Source of the DNA: Rickettsiales bacterium
Lineage (GTDB): Bacteria > Pseudomonadota > Alphaproteobacteria > Rs-D84
Reading direction: 5' to 3'
Length of the DNA: 25,740 nt
Assembly (NCBI GenBank): GCA_031267375.1
Contig: JAIRZE010000023.1
Coordinates: 1 to 25,740, forward strand
Below the pieces are notes generated by a model, which was not told the DNA's origin, searched no databases, and saw nothing but the letters and a program-made list of their open reading frames with translations. Positions 7,321-14,514 of the stretch are shown piece by piece. The translations under genes were made by a program, and so were the position numbers. Each line of letters starts with the position of its first letter. Position 1 is the stretch's first letter.

Positions 7321-7489
7321 CCTGAATCAGCTCCCAAAATGCAGCGCGCCCCCTTCCTGTTCCTTTTATAATTTTACCAGAAATATCATCAAGTATATTT
7401 CCGATTTTCTTTATTTTTTGATTATCAGAAAGTATATCAGGCATTTTGCTTATCAATAAACCGTTTATATCGCTTCTTGTCGCTTTTTT
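7316..7489 (-). other. -1-frame C-terminal winged-helix extension of the AlbA_2 gene
   Basis: Open -1 reading frame that continues the AlbA_2 protein past its stop. It gives about 55 extra residues starting KKATRSDINGLLISK and ending FWELIQE. The pattern (T/SRxDIxxLLxxKxPDxLxxxQK...GTGR....W) is the C-terminal winged-helix segment usually fused to AlbA_2 domains, so the ancestral protein was about 249 residues. The frames join exactly at A AAA AAG (7483-7489). It is either a programmed -1 frameshift product or the remains of an indel mutation. Confidence 0.65.
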
Positions 7490-8064
7490 ATATTGTTTAA
7501 GATATCCCACCGTTCTATTTCTTCTCTGGATATTTTTGGATGCCGTGTTGAGAATCCGAATTTAGCTTTTTCTATCGCGGCAATATCTATATCCCCAACT
7601 GTTGCTCCATTGGCTGCCAATCCTGACCAATCCGTTTTTTTTTCGGATAGAATTTCATTTTGCTCCCTATCCGACATAATAAGCAGTTGCTGTCCCAACC
7701 GTTTTAACGGCATTCCCTTGTACCGCAAAATTTCGCCAGTTTCCCTGGATGGAATTTTAATGACGACAACACGCCGGTTTTCAGGAAATATCGTTTTAAT
7801 ATTTACAATTATTTTCTTATTGCTTTTGTCATATATGGATTCTTTCAATCTGACGATATCCTGAAAATCTTCGGTTCCAAATTCCTTTGTTTTTTCATTA
7901 TACCCTATTATTAAATATCCACCTTTCATATTGGCTATGCCGACGCAATAGCCAATGACGCATTTTTTGTCGCCTTCAAGCGGACATACTGCCTCAGATG
8001 CCTTGAATTCAACTATTTCGTTTTCACGATTTTCTATCAAGATTTTTAATTCTTCCGTTGTCAT
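7465..8064 (-). CDS. AlbA_2 (Schlafen-type) domain protein, zero-frame product
   Basis: A 199-residue product with an AlbA_2 domain at residues about 8-135: NEIVEFKAS (the E-x-EFK motif), GIANMKGGYLIIGYNE (the A-x3-GG-x3-IG motif) and MPLKRLGQQ. Such proteins are often called putative transcriptional regulators or ATP-binding; some act in stress or defence functions. Residues 150-190 (DIAAIEKAKFGF...EIERWDIL) match the linker that normally leads into a winged helix. The zero frame stops shortly after the heptamer A AAA AAG (codons 192-194), while the missing domain lies in the -1 frame. It starts 3 bases after the secretin-like gene's stop, so both are one operon. Confidence 0.75.
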   Translation of the reverse strand: MTTEELKILIENRENEIVEFKASEAVCPLEGDKKCVIGYCVGIANMKGGYLIIGYNEKTKEFGTEDFQDIVRLKESIYDKSNKKIIVNIKTIFPENRRVVVIKIPSRETGEILRYKGMPLKRLGQQLLIMSDREQNEILSEKKTDWSGLAANGATVGDIDIAAIEKAKFGFSTRHPKISREEIERWDILNNIKKRQEAI

Positions 8065-8067
8065 AAA

Positions 8068-9384
8068 TTATTCTTCCAGATAATCCCTCAGCGCTTGGCC
8101 GGATAACGGCGCGGTTTCCCGGGCCGGCGCAACTATTGAAATTACCCGCGGACTCATAAACACAACCAATTCCGCAAACGGGCTGATCAGCGTTTCAGGC
8201 GCCGTCACAAACGAATGAGTCGGTATTCCGATAAATACATAATTATCCCCCAATGTCGTCGGCAATCTGAAACTGGACAATTCGCCGCCGCTGGTGCGCA
8301 GGACTATTTTTGAATCAACCTTTTTCATTCCCGCAAAGTCGCCGTATTTCGCCGTCGCCCCTATTATCAGATCCGTTTCCAAGCGCTCTTCCTTGGAACA
8401 CTGGCCTATGTCAAAGCGCGATTGCCAATCGTTCGGCAGAACAAAGCTGCCCTGAGAAATCAAGACCACATTTCCCTGCTGGCTTAAAAATTCCTGCAAG
8501 GTTTTGGTATTTATTTCAGGCCCCACAACCAATGCCCGGCCGACAACGCCCGGCACAGACATTTTCACATTGTTTTCACCCAAAGCCGGCAGAAGATTCA
8601 TCCATATTATCGGATTGTCCGTGCGCGGATACACGCGGTATACATCTATATCCCAGGCAACCATATATTTTTTGGAGCCTATGTCCGATACCAGCTTTGC
8701 AACTTCGCGCTCTGTCTGGTAATTTCCCTCAAACACAACCGTCTTGTCAGCCCAGTCCACGATCAGATTCCGCATATCCGACCCGTGCATAGCATCCAGC
8801 AAAGCCATTATTATGGATTGATCTTTCGGCATTTTCATCAGCCACTTTGTGCGATGAAACAAATGAATTTCCCGCGCGGCGTCATCGTATGAATAATAAG
8901 CCTTGCCCATTTTGGTAATCAGATCCAGCGCATCCTGCAAAGATCCGGACTTTATGGAACCAGTTATTTTTCCAGGCAAAGATTCATCTTCTACCACGGC
9001 TATATCCGTGCCGTCCAAAAGCTTGGCCAGCGCATCTGCAACGGTCAGCTTTGTGAATTCAAATTCTTCCACATTGAATCCGGGAAGGGGATCGCCGGCT
9101 TCCAGGCGAACTATCTCCACAGGCTCTTCCGGAACGACGGAAAGAACGGATTGATTGTTCCAGTCAACCTTGCATCGCTTTGGCAAGTCTATGGAAAAGC
9201 GGCGCGCGGCATCGGTGGTCAAAGCGGCTTTTTTTGGAAATATTGGAACAGAGTTTTCATCTATGACCAAATTGTCAACGACATTGACCAGATCATACTG
9301 AGGCCCCTGCTGTTGCTGCTGGGCCAGCGGCTGACAGGCACAAATCAGCAATGATAAATTGGCAATAAGTAAAAGTTTTTTCAT
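8068..9384 (-). CDS. Secretin-like lipoprotein (PilN/BfpB-like)
   Basis: A 438-residue protein with a lipoprotein signal peptide (MKKLLLIANLSLLICAC, Cys17). An STN/secretin N0-like region (about 85-165, with VADALAKLLDGTDIAVV...GSLQDALDLITKMGK) is followed by an N1-like part (about 190-240). The C-terminal half has QGNVVLISQGSFVLPN and ends FAELVVFMSPRVISI, which parallels the 'ELVIFITPRI' end of the secretin core. It is shorter than most secretins, and the VPLLGDIP-type motif is not evident, so pore formation is uncertain. The nearest relatives are probably lipoprotein secretins of type IVb pili. No other pilus or secretion gene is in the window. The start at 9384 is set by the signal peptide and AAGGA upstream; a longer frame to 9462 is rejected. 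Confidence 0.6.
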   Translation of the reverse strand: MKKLLLIANLSLLICACQPLAQQQQQGPQYDLVNVVDNLVIDENSVPIFPKKAALTTDAARRFSIDLPKRCKVDWNNQSVLSVVPEEPVEIVRLEAGDPLPGFNVEEFEFTKLTVADALAKLLDGTDIAVVEDESLPGKITGSIKSGSLQDALDLITKMGKAYYSYDDAAREIHLFHRTKWLMKMPKDQSIIMALLDAMHGSDMRNLIVDWADKTVVFEGNYQTEREVAKLVSDIGSKKYMVAWDIDVYRVYPRTDNPIIWMNLLPALGENNVKMSVPGVVGRALVVGPEINTKTLQEFLSQQGNVVLISQGSFVLPNDWQSRFDIGQCSKEERLETDLIIGATAKYGDFAGMKKVDSKIVLRTSGGELSSFRLPTTLGDNYVFIGIPTHSFVTAPETLISPFAELVVFMSPRVISIVAPARETAPLSGQALRDYLEE

Positions 9385-9394
9385 AGCTTTTTCC

Positions 9395-9423
9395 TTGACT
9401 TTTATACATAAAATACCTATAAT
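9395..9423 (+). promoter_or_regulatory. Promoter of a short plus-strand transcript
   Basis: TTGACT (9395-9400), a 17-bp spacer and a perfect TATAAT (9418-9423). This is one of the best sigma-70 matches in the window. It points away from the secretin-like gene and towards the hairpin-terminator at 9451-9477. Confidence 0.7.
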
Positions 9424-9429
9424 ATCAAC

Positions 9430-9477
9430 AAATGGGATGGGTACCATCCGGCGGCTGAGCAATCAGCCGCTTTTTTT
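9430..9477 (+). ncRNA. Candidate very short RNA (about 48 nt)
   Basis: From the predicted start near 9430 the transcript would contain two adjacent hairpins: GGATGG-GTA-CCATCC (9435-9449) and GCGGCTGA-GCAA-TCAGCCGC (9451-9470, a GNRA-capped 8-bp stem). TTTTTTT (9471-9477) follows directly. Promoter and terminator are both near-ideal with no gene between. A leaderless 8-codon frame (ATG GGA TGG ... TGA, 9432-9458) also lies inside. It overlaps the stop codon of the convergent DUF3800 gene. Confidence 0.5.
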
Positions 9478-10180
9478 ATTCCCGGGGCAGAACAATCAGC
9501 CCGTTATCGCCCAGTTTTGTTTCAATTATATTCCACGCGCGGTTAGGCTGCCCCGGTTTCAGCAAATGAATGCCTATCGGCCTTGCGATCAAATCTGCAA
9601 ATTGCAGGCCATACCCGCCGGCAGATTTGACTTGTATTGAAATTCCAAACTCTTTTTCAGCGATTTGTTTGAAATAGTCATACAGCTTTTTATCAACATC
9701 CCTATATTCGTATAATGAATAAGCCCGCGATTCAAATGTTATAGTAGTATAGTTAAAATCATTCAGTTCTTGCAAGTATGATTTTATCGCAGACAAACCA
9801 AATTTCACAGCAGATTCATACAAATCATCTGGCAGATTCTTTGGGACGGCCTTGTCAAAAGCAACCGCTATGACTTTATATTGTATTTCCGACATCAATT
9901 GGTTCATATCGGACATAAAAGATTCCCTGGCCGAGGCATTTCTTAAAAACTCAAATTGCTTGACCTGTTTTCTGATGTCAACTTCGTGGAATATTGTATT
10001 CACATCTGGAAAATATTTCAGTTTAAGAGCTGCAAACTTTGGCAGCAATTTATTGCAGTATTCGGATTTTTCTATAATCATAAAAGCCAGAACAAACATT
10101 GGATATCCGTTTGGATTCAATGTGCGCAGATTTTGATCGCCGGACTCGTCAACAAAAACAAGATAATTTGAATTTTTCAT
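9476..10180 (-). CDS. DUF3800 protein
   Basis: A 234-residue DUF3800 protein. It has the hallmark N-terminal FVDESGDQN (about 9-17), a central FHEVDIRK and a C-terminal GYGLQFADLIARPIG block (about 190-205), the acidic positions expected of this RNase H-like-fold family. The biochemical activity is not established for most members; many occur near mobile or defence genes. It is monocistronic with a strong promoter (TTGCAA-17-TAGAAT) ending 6 bases before the ATG, which implies leaderless translation. Its stop overlaps the T-run of the convergent short RNA. It is probably an accessory gene. Confidence 0.82.
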   Translation of the reverse strand: MKNSNYLVFVDESGDQNLRTLNPNGYPMFVLAFMIIEKSEYCNKLLPKFAALKLKYFPDVNTIFHEVDIRKQVKQFEFLRNASARESFMSDMNQLMSEIQYKVIAVAFDKAVPKNLPDDLYESAVKFGLSAIKSYLQELNDFNYTTITFESRAYSLYEYRDVDKKLYDYFKQIAEKEFGISIQVKSAGGYGLQFADLIARPIGIHLLKPGQPNRAWNIIETKLGDNGLIVLPRE

Positions 10181-10186
10181 ATTAAA

Positions 10187-10215
10187 ATTCTAGCACCCTG
10201 CTGAAAAATTTGCAA
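10187..10215 (-). promoter_or_regulatory. Promoter of the DUF3800 gene
   Basis: Minus strand: TTGCAA (10210-10215), a 17-bp spacer and TAGAAT (10187-10192). Only six bases separate the -10 box from the ATG at 10180, so the start site should be at or next to the start codon. Confidence 0.65.
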
Positions 10216-10235
10216 ACGATTATAAATGCTGTTAA

Positions 10236-10265
10236 ATAATAAGAAATCCGCCAGACGGCGGATTT
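10236..10265 (-). terminator. Hairpin terminator after the 97-residue gene
   Basis: A perfect 9-bp hairpin, AAATCCGCC-GTCT-GGCGGATTT on the minus strand (10244-10265), begins at the stop codon and is followed by CTTATTATT. The plus strand has TTATAT after the hairpin, so it may also act weakly in the other direction. Confidence 0.65.
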
Positions 10266-10558
10266 TATATATTCATAACCTTTTCAAATTCTTCCAGGGT
10301 CATTTCAAAAATCGGCTTTTGGGACGGGGTCGCAAGGTCCTTTACCTTTTCAAACTCTGCGCGTAAGCGCTCTGTCAGATTTTTTTCGCCCAGCTTTTCG
10401 CCATAAGACACCAGAAACTGCAAGACATCGGCGGCAAAAAAGCGCCCGACATAGTTTTCCGCCGCAATTCCGCCCTTGTTCACGCAAATAGCCGACATCA
10501 CGGTCAGCAGCTGGTTGTAAAAACCGGCCAGTTGCAAAAATTTCTCGTTGCTTGCCAT
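10265..10558 (-). CDS. Small cytoplasmic helical protein, unknown
   Basis: A 97-residue protein with no signal peptide or membrane segment, mostly helical (MASNEKFLQLAGFYNQLLT..., then LGEKNLTERLRAEFEKVKDL). Not recognised. The ATG at 10558 is chosen because a purine-rich GGGAGCGGGGGGG run lies just upstream and a TTGCAA-18-TATAAT promoter lies before it. The frame open further upstream to 10606 has no support. It is divergent from the lipoprotein gene at 10638; the two promoters overlap in an 80-bp spacer. Confidence 0.65.
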   Translation of the reverse strand: MASNEKFLQLAGFYNQLLTVMSAICVNKGGIAAENYVGRFFAADVLQFLVSYGEKLGEKNLTERLRAEFEKVKDLATPSQKPIFEMTLEEFEKVMNI

Positions 10559-10599
10559 ATATCCCCCCCCGCTCCCTGTTGATATGATTATAAAAGTTA

Positions 10600-10628
10600 T
10601 TGCCACAGTATTGCAATTAAATTATAAT
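10600..10628 (+). promoter_or_regulatory. Promoter of the lipoprotein gene
   Basis: TTGCCA (10600-10605), a 17-bp spacer and a perfect TATAAT (10623-10628). The ATG at 10638 is only nine bases after the -10 box and no Shine-Dalgarno fits, so the mRNA is predicted to be leaderless or nearly so. Confidence 0.65.
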
Positions 10629-10637
10629 AATGATGCT

Positions 10638-11027
10638 ATGAAATTAAAATTGCTAATTGCTAATTGCTCGTTGCTAATTCTTGTGGCTTGTTCGTCCCCG
10701 AACGGCGGCAGCATTGACAACGCCACGGTCCTGAACTGGGAGAACGAGGCGGTAACGACCGAGCAATTCGTAAAAGATCACAAAGTCTGCCTGGGGGTGG
10801 ATCGCCCCGCCCATATGCCGCGGTCGCGCCTAGCAAAGCTGATCGCCCCGAATCAAAGCGGGCAAATGCCGGACTGGGACGGATTATGGGTTACTTTTCA
10901 GTCAAACGAGTATTCTGATGTCGGTCAAAGGTCTTTGATGTCCGTTCCGCCGAATTCCACATCCAAATCAGTTGGCGCATACAGAAAATGTATGTTCAGA
11001 AAGGGCTATCTGCTGCGGGCAATGTAA
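10638..11027 (+). CDS. Small lipoprotein, unknown
   Basis: A 129-residue protein with a lipoprotein signal peptide (MKLKLLIANCSLLILVAC, Cys18 as the lipid site). The mature part is hydrophilic, with three further cysteines including CMFRKGY near the C-terminus. It is not recognised; the C-terminal SVGAYRKCMFRKGY resembles the 'C...C' ends of several small Gram-negative envelope lipoproteins. The signal-peptide DNA (10648-10676) is built from 7-bp units close to ATTGCTA, so a tandem repeat has entered or shaped coding sequence. The downstream glycosyltransferase begins 5 bases after the stop. Confidence 0.72.
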   Translation: MKLKLLIANCSLLILVACSSPNGGSIDNATVLNWENEAVTTEQFVKDHKVCLGVDRPAHMPRSRLAKLIAPNQSGQMPDWDGLWVTFQSNEYSDVGQRSLMSVPPNSTSKSVGAYRKCMFRKGYLLRAM

Positions 11028-11032
11028 AAAAA

Positions 11033-11884
11033 ATGAAGCCGCAAAAACTTCTCTTTATAACCAGCAATGCCACCCGCGGGCTGTACCTTTTCGGACGGCA
11101 GCTGCAAAAATTGGGCTTTGAAATAACAATCGCCGCGCCGGCTGGATCCCAGCACTTCTGGCTTTGGGGCGATTTCATCCCATTGCGCAAAGTTTTTAAG
11201 TTTCTATTTTCCACACGGAAATTCAAAGTTGCAACCGGCACTAAAATTTTTGCATTGGACAATGCGGCGGCGCGGTTTGCAACGCGCGCGAAATTAAAGT
11301 TTTCCGAAGCAGAGTTAAACTTTGGACTGGACCCTGTCGTATGGAATCCGAATGCTGCGACAATCGCCGCCCAGCAGAGAATTCTGAAAGAATTCGGAAT
11401 CGCGCCGCATCAAAAGCTTATCTCGGTTATCAGTCCGCTTGGGGCCAGCTTGGACGAATTAATTTCCGCAGTTATTTCTTTGCCACGCAATGATTTTGTA
11501 ATCGCGCTGACGGGATCCGCCGCGCCGCGCCGGGCAAAAAAGATTCTGAAAAAGATTGCGGATTCCGGCGCCGCGGACCGTATAATCTGCACCGGGGATA
11601 TTCGTGATATGCCGTCGTTCTTGCGGGCATCGTTTGCAATATTTTCTTTGGGCGAGCATCAGGAACAATTATTAAAATCCGCCGTATCAATGGGCCGGCC
11701 GACAGTCTGGGCTGAAAACGATTATGATATAAAGCCGAATATAATATTGAAAGATGATTTGATAAAGACTCTGAATACGGCATTGGATTTGCCGGGGGAT
11801 AAATTGGAAGCTTTTCAAAAAGCGAATCTGTCCGCCGCCAAGGGCTTTTCAATTGAAAAGACGGTGAAAGAATTTCTGGCTTAG
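11033..11884 (+). CDS. Short GT-B/GT4-like glycosyltransferase
   Basis: A 283-residue protein resembling GT4 enzymes but short (usual 350-400). The N-terminal Rossmann start is LLFITSNATRGLYLFGRQLQ with the glycine-containing loop. The middle LISVISPLGASLDELISAV matches the hinge and start of the C-terminal domain. IICTGDIRDMPSFLRASFAIF is followed by GEHQEQLLKSAVSMGRPTVW (about 215-235), the position of the GT4 E-x7-E motif, where the acidic residues are only partly kept. It appears to lack part of the acceptor-binding domain, so activity is uncertain. ATG 11033 is chosen because it follows the lipoprotein stop closely. Confidence 0.6.
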   Translation: MKPQKLLFITSNATRGLYLFGRQLQKLGFEITIAAPAGSQHFWLWGDFIPLRKVFKFLFSTRKFKVATGTKIFALDNAAARFATRAKLKFSEAELNFGLDPVVWNPNAATIAAQQRILKEFGIAPHQKLISVISPLGASLDELISAVISLPRNDFVIALTGSAAPRRAKKILKKIADSGAADRIICTGDIRDMPSFLRASFAIFSLGEHQEQLLKSAVSMGRPTVWAENDYDIKPNIILKDDLIKTLNTALDLPGDKLEAFQKANLSAAKGFSIEKTVKEFLA

Positions 11885-11896
11885 CGAATAACACTA

Positions 11897-11925
11897 TTCA
11901 CTATTCACTATTTTTATGCTATAAT
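11897..11925 (+). promoter_or_regulatory. Promoter of ftsQ, partly made of a 7-bp tandem repeat
   Basis: TTCACT (11897-11902), a 17-bp spacer and a perfect TATAAT (11920-11925). The -35 box falls inside the tandem run (ATTCACT)n at 11894-11909. The ATG at 11933 is seven bases after the -10 box, so the start site coincides with the start codon. Confidence 0.6.
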
Positions 11926-11932
11926 CCGTGTT

Positions 11933-12622
11933 ATGAAGAAATCCTTTTGGTTTTGGCTGTGCTTTGGGCTGGGCGTCGTTTTTGCGACCTATTTTTCAGC
12001 GCGTATTGCTATGACGCTTATGGGGCGCGGAAATCCCGCAATTATAAAAAACATTTCCATTCGCGCGGCAAATGGAAGCGCGGATATGGACGCCATAACC
12101 GCCGCCGCGGCCATTTCACCCGGAACAAAGACTTATTCGGTAAGTCTGGACGAACTGCGCGCGCGGATAAACAGCGTTCCGGATATAGAGTCTGCCAGCG
12201 TCCGGCGCCTGGGCAACGGAAATTTAGCTATTCAGGTAAAAGTCCGCAATGCTGTGGCGGTTTGGACCGACGGACAGGCTTTTTATCCCCTGACCCGCGA
12301 CGGACTGATTATAAAACGGCCGACGGATACGCGACCGGAACGACTGGTGCTTTTCAAAGGCCCGCTGCCGGACGATATATCGGCAATTGTGCGGGCATTG
12401 CGCGGCGCACCCGGCGTGGCGGCGGCCGGCGATTATTTGGAATGGCAAGAGATGCGGCGCTGGAATCTGCATACAAAGTCCGGGGCAATTATTTATCTGC
12501 CCGAAGAAAAACCTGAAAATGCGATCTCGGCCTTGGCGGTGCTGGCGCAAAAACACCAATTGCTTTCCCGCGAAATAGCAATAATAGATATGCGCGACAA
12601 CGCAAGGGTGCTGGTAAAATAG
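11933..12622 (+). CDS. ftsQ: Cell-division protein FtsQ
   Basis: A 229-residue bitopic protein with a short cytoplasmic N-terminus, one transmembrane helix (about 5-28) and then the periplasmic part. The POTRA domain spans about 38-110: GTKTYSVSLDELRARINSVP and DIESASVRRLGNGNLAIQVK are the usual helix-strand blocks. The FtsQ beta domain follows (RNAVAVWTDGQAFYPLTRDGLII, then a C-terminal half ending at residue 229). Length is near the lower end of the family. FtsQ links early and late divisome parts (FtsB/FtsL). It precedes ftsA as in classical dcw clusters, but ddl and murB are absent here. Predicted to be translated from a leaderless mRNA. Confidence 0.88.
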   Translation: MKKSFWFWLCFGLGVVFATYFSARIAMTLMGRGNPAIIKNISIRAANGSADMDAITAAAAISPGTKTYSVSLDELRARINSVPDIESASVRRLGNGNLAIQVKVRNAVAVWTDGQAFYPLTRDGLIIKRPTDTRPERLVLFKGPLPDDISAIVRALRGAPGVAAAGDYLEWQEMRRWNLHTKSGAIIYLPEEKPENAISALAVLAQKHQLLSREIAIIDMRDNARVLVK

Positions 12623-12688
12623 AGTAGAGAGTAAAGAGTAGAGAGTTAAGCTTAATATCTCTACTCTCTAATCTCTACTCTCTACTCT
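12621..12688. repeat. Palindromic 7-bp-unit repeat filling the ftsQ-ftsA gap
   Basis: A left arm made of AGAGTAG/GAGAGTA-like units (12621-12646) pairs with a complementary right arm (12663-12688): 26 bp with two mismatches around a 16-base loop. It begins within the ftsQ stop codon and ends four bases before the ftsA start. The mRNA would carry a long hairpin directly in front of ftsA, and no Shine-Dalgarno is visible there. Confidence 0.85.
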
Positions 12689-12692
12689 GAAA

Positions 12693-14456
12693 ATGAATCT
12701 GCTTGACTCATCTTTTCTGTGCTTGGATTTGGGCAGCTCTGCGGTGCGCGGGCTGGCGTGCCGCGTGCAGAACGGGCTGATAACAAAATCCGCGGCATTT
12801 TCCGCGCAAAGCTATGATACTGTTTTCGCAATAAAGTCTGTTATTGATGAACTGGAAAAGCAAATCGGAAGAAGTCTGGATCGGGCATTTATAACCGGAA
12901 ATTTCGGAAACTATGACTTTAATATCATAACGCGGACAAGCAATTGGCCCAAAGAGCACAAGATAACCCAGGGCGATATTCTGGAACAAACAACGCGGGA
13001 ACCCGCGACGGACGGCTTTGCGCCCCTGCATATAATTCCGCTGCGGTTTGATACAGCCGGCGCCAGAAATCTTGCGAATCCGGCGGGGCAAATTTCCACG
13101 GAACTGACATCCGTATTCGGCGCGATAAGCTGTGATTCCGCGCAAATGCAGAACGCGGCGGCGATTCTGCGTGCCGCGCATTTGCAGAGCGAGGGGTTTT
13201 ACGACGGCGCCTATTTGCTGAGCCAGATGACGGAAACGCCGGCGGCATTTCTGGATCTGGGCGCGGAATTTTCAAGCCTCTCCGTATGGACGAAACGCGG
13301 GCCCGTGTTTTTCAAAAAGATAAATATCGGTCAGGATGCGATAACAAATGCCATAGCGGACGAATTTGACATAAGCCGCGCGGAAGCGCTGCGGATAAAG
13401 CACAGCGCGGTCCGCACCACTATTTCGGAAATGGACAGGTTTACACCCGCGGACGCGAATTATGATTTTTCCAGGGCCGATTTGAATTCCGTCGCGCTGG
13501 AAATATTGAATGAAATAGGGAATATGGCAAAGGAAGAATTGGCGCCGTTTTTAGAAAAATACGAAATAGACAAATTGTACCTGTCCGGCGGCGGATCAGA
13601 GCTGGCGGGGTCCGCAGACTTTTTCAAAACAAAGTTGAATGCTAATATTGAAATCCTGGGCGCTGGCGCCGCGGTCTTTGCATTGAAAGAATTCGTCTGG
13701 AATGCGGAATCTTATCGCGTGAAATCCTATCTGGCGCGGCGCGCGCGTTGGAAATCCCGCATATCCGCGCTTGCGAATATATTCGCGCGCAAAAAGAAAA
13801 AACGGCGCCCGCATTTGGTGCCGATAATGCCCAGTGTCGCGTCCTTTGATATGAACGATCCCGCGACATATATTATGTTTGCGAATGCCGGGATAGGGGC
13901 GCTGCATATTGACATTATGGACGGATTTTTCGTTGACAAGATTACTGGCGGAATAGAAGAATTGAGGGCGATCCGCGCGCGGACGCGTATGCGCCTGAAT
14001 GTGCATCTGATGACGGAAAGCCCGGTGTCTTGGGCAACTGCGGCGGCAGAGGCCGGGGCGGATACTATCATAGTTTCAACCGGAACAGCCGGAGCACGGG
14101 CGGCGCTGCGGAAAATAAAGGAATTGGGAAAGCGGGCGGGAATCGCCCTGAACCCGGAATCGCCGGCGGCGATATTAAAGCCCGTATTGCGCGAAATTGA
14201 CGAAGTCCTGGTTATGTCGGTCCGTCCGGGGGCATCGGGCCAAAAGTTTATGGAAGAAGTACTGCCGAAAATATCGGCGCTTGCAAACACGCGGAAAAAA
14301 TACGGCCTGAAATATAGGATAAGTGTTGACGGCGGAATAAACGCTGAAACAGCACGGATGTGCTGGGCGGCGGGCGCGGATATGCTGGCCAGCGAAACAT
14401 ACCTGGCGCACGCGCCTGACTTTGCATTGGCGGTGGAATCGCTTCTGCCGAAATAA
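12693..14456 (+). CDS. ftsA-rpe: FtsA fused to ribulose-phosphate 3-epimerase
   Basis: One uninterrupted 587-residue frame. Residues 1-345 are a divergent FtsA: actin-like phosphate-1 loop LDLGSSAVRGLA (11-22), phosphate-2 AAFLDLGAEFSSLSVW (184-199), INIGQDAITNAIADEF with AEALRIKHS (the FtsA 2A-domain block) and adenosine motif LYLSGGGSELAG (295-306). Residues 346-372 (ARRARWKSRISALANIF, then RKKKKRR) look like the FtsA membrane-targeting amphipathic helix, normally the C-terminus. Residues 375-587 are a complete Rpe: IMPSVASFD, HIDIMDGFF, NVHLM and SVDGGIN supply the metal ligands and both catalytic aspartates. Phosphate-binding parts deviate: PGASGQ replaces PGFGGQ, and ASETY replaces AGSAIF. 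Epimerase activity is therefore likely but not certain. ftsZ does not follow. Confidence 0.87.
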   Translation: MNLLDSSFLCLDLGSSAVRGLACRVQNGLITKSAAFSAQSYDTVFAIKSVIDELEKQIGRSLDRAFITGNFGNYDFNIITRTSNWPKEHKITQGDILEQTTREPATDGFAPLHIIPLRFDTAGARNLANPAGQISTELTSVFGAISCDSAQMQNAAAILRAAHLQSEGFYDGAYLLSQMTETPAAFLDLGAEFSSLSVWTKRGPVFFKKINIGQDAITNAIADEFDISRAEALRIKHSAVRTTISEMDRFTPADANYDFSRADLNSVALEILNEIGNMAKEELAPFLEKYEIDKLYLSGGGSELAGSADFFKTKLNANIEILGAGAAVFALKEFVWNAESYRVKSYLARRARWKSRISALANIFARKKKKRRPHLVPIMPSVASFDMNDPATYIMFANAGIGALHIDIMDGFFVDKITGGIEELRAIRARTRMRLNVHLMTESPVSWATAAAEAGADTIIVSTGTAGARAALRKIKELGKRAGIALNPESPAAILKPVLREIDEVLVMSVRPGASGQKFMEEVLPKISALANTRKKYGLKYRISVDGGINAETARMCWAAGADMLASETYLAHAPDFALAVESLLPK

Positions 14457-14514
14457 TATTCTATCTCCGCTCTTCTATCTTCGCTCTGCGCTCTCTGTTA
14501 AGAATCCCTGCCTA

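Noticed and set aside
9432..9458. Trp-type attenuator leader peptide
   Set aside because: Only one Trp codon is present and no biosynthetic gene follows on this strand; the convergent DUF3800 gene lies downstream.
9385..9462. 26-codon N-terminal extension of the secretin-like protein
   Set aside because: It would place the lipoprotein signal peptide internally and crosses the oppositely oriented short-RNA unit.
9451..9477. Terminator for the DUF3800 gene
   Set aside because: On the minus strand the run of A precedes the hairpin and no T-run follows it; it only works on the plus strand.
10988..11032. Upstream start for the glycosyltransferase
   Set aside because: It would lie inside the lipoprotein gene; ATG 11033 begins exactly at the conserved hydrophobic first strand.
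13727..14290. 187-codon minus-strand frame across the FtsA-Rpe junction
   Set aside because: Considered because it spans the fusion point, but it is a shadow of the Rpe domain and shows no motif.
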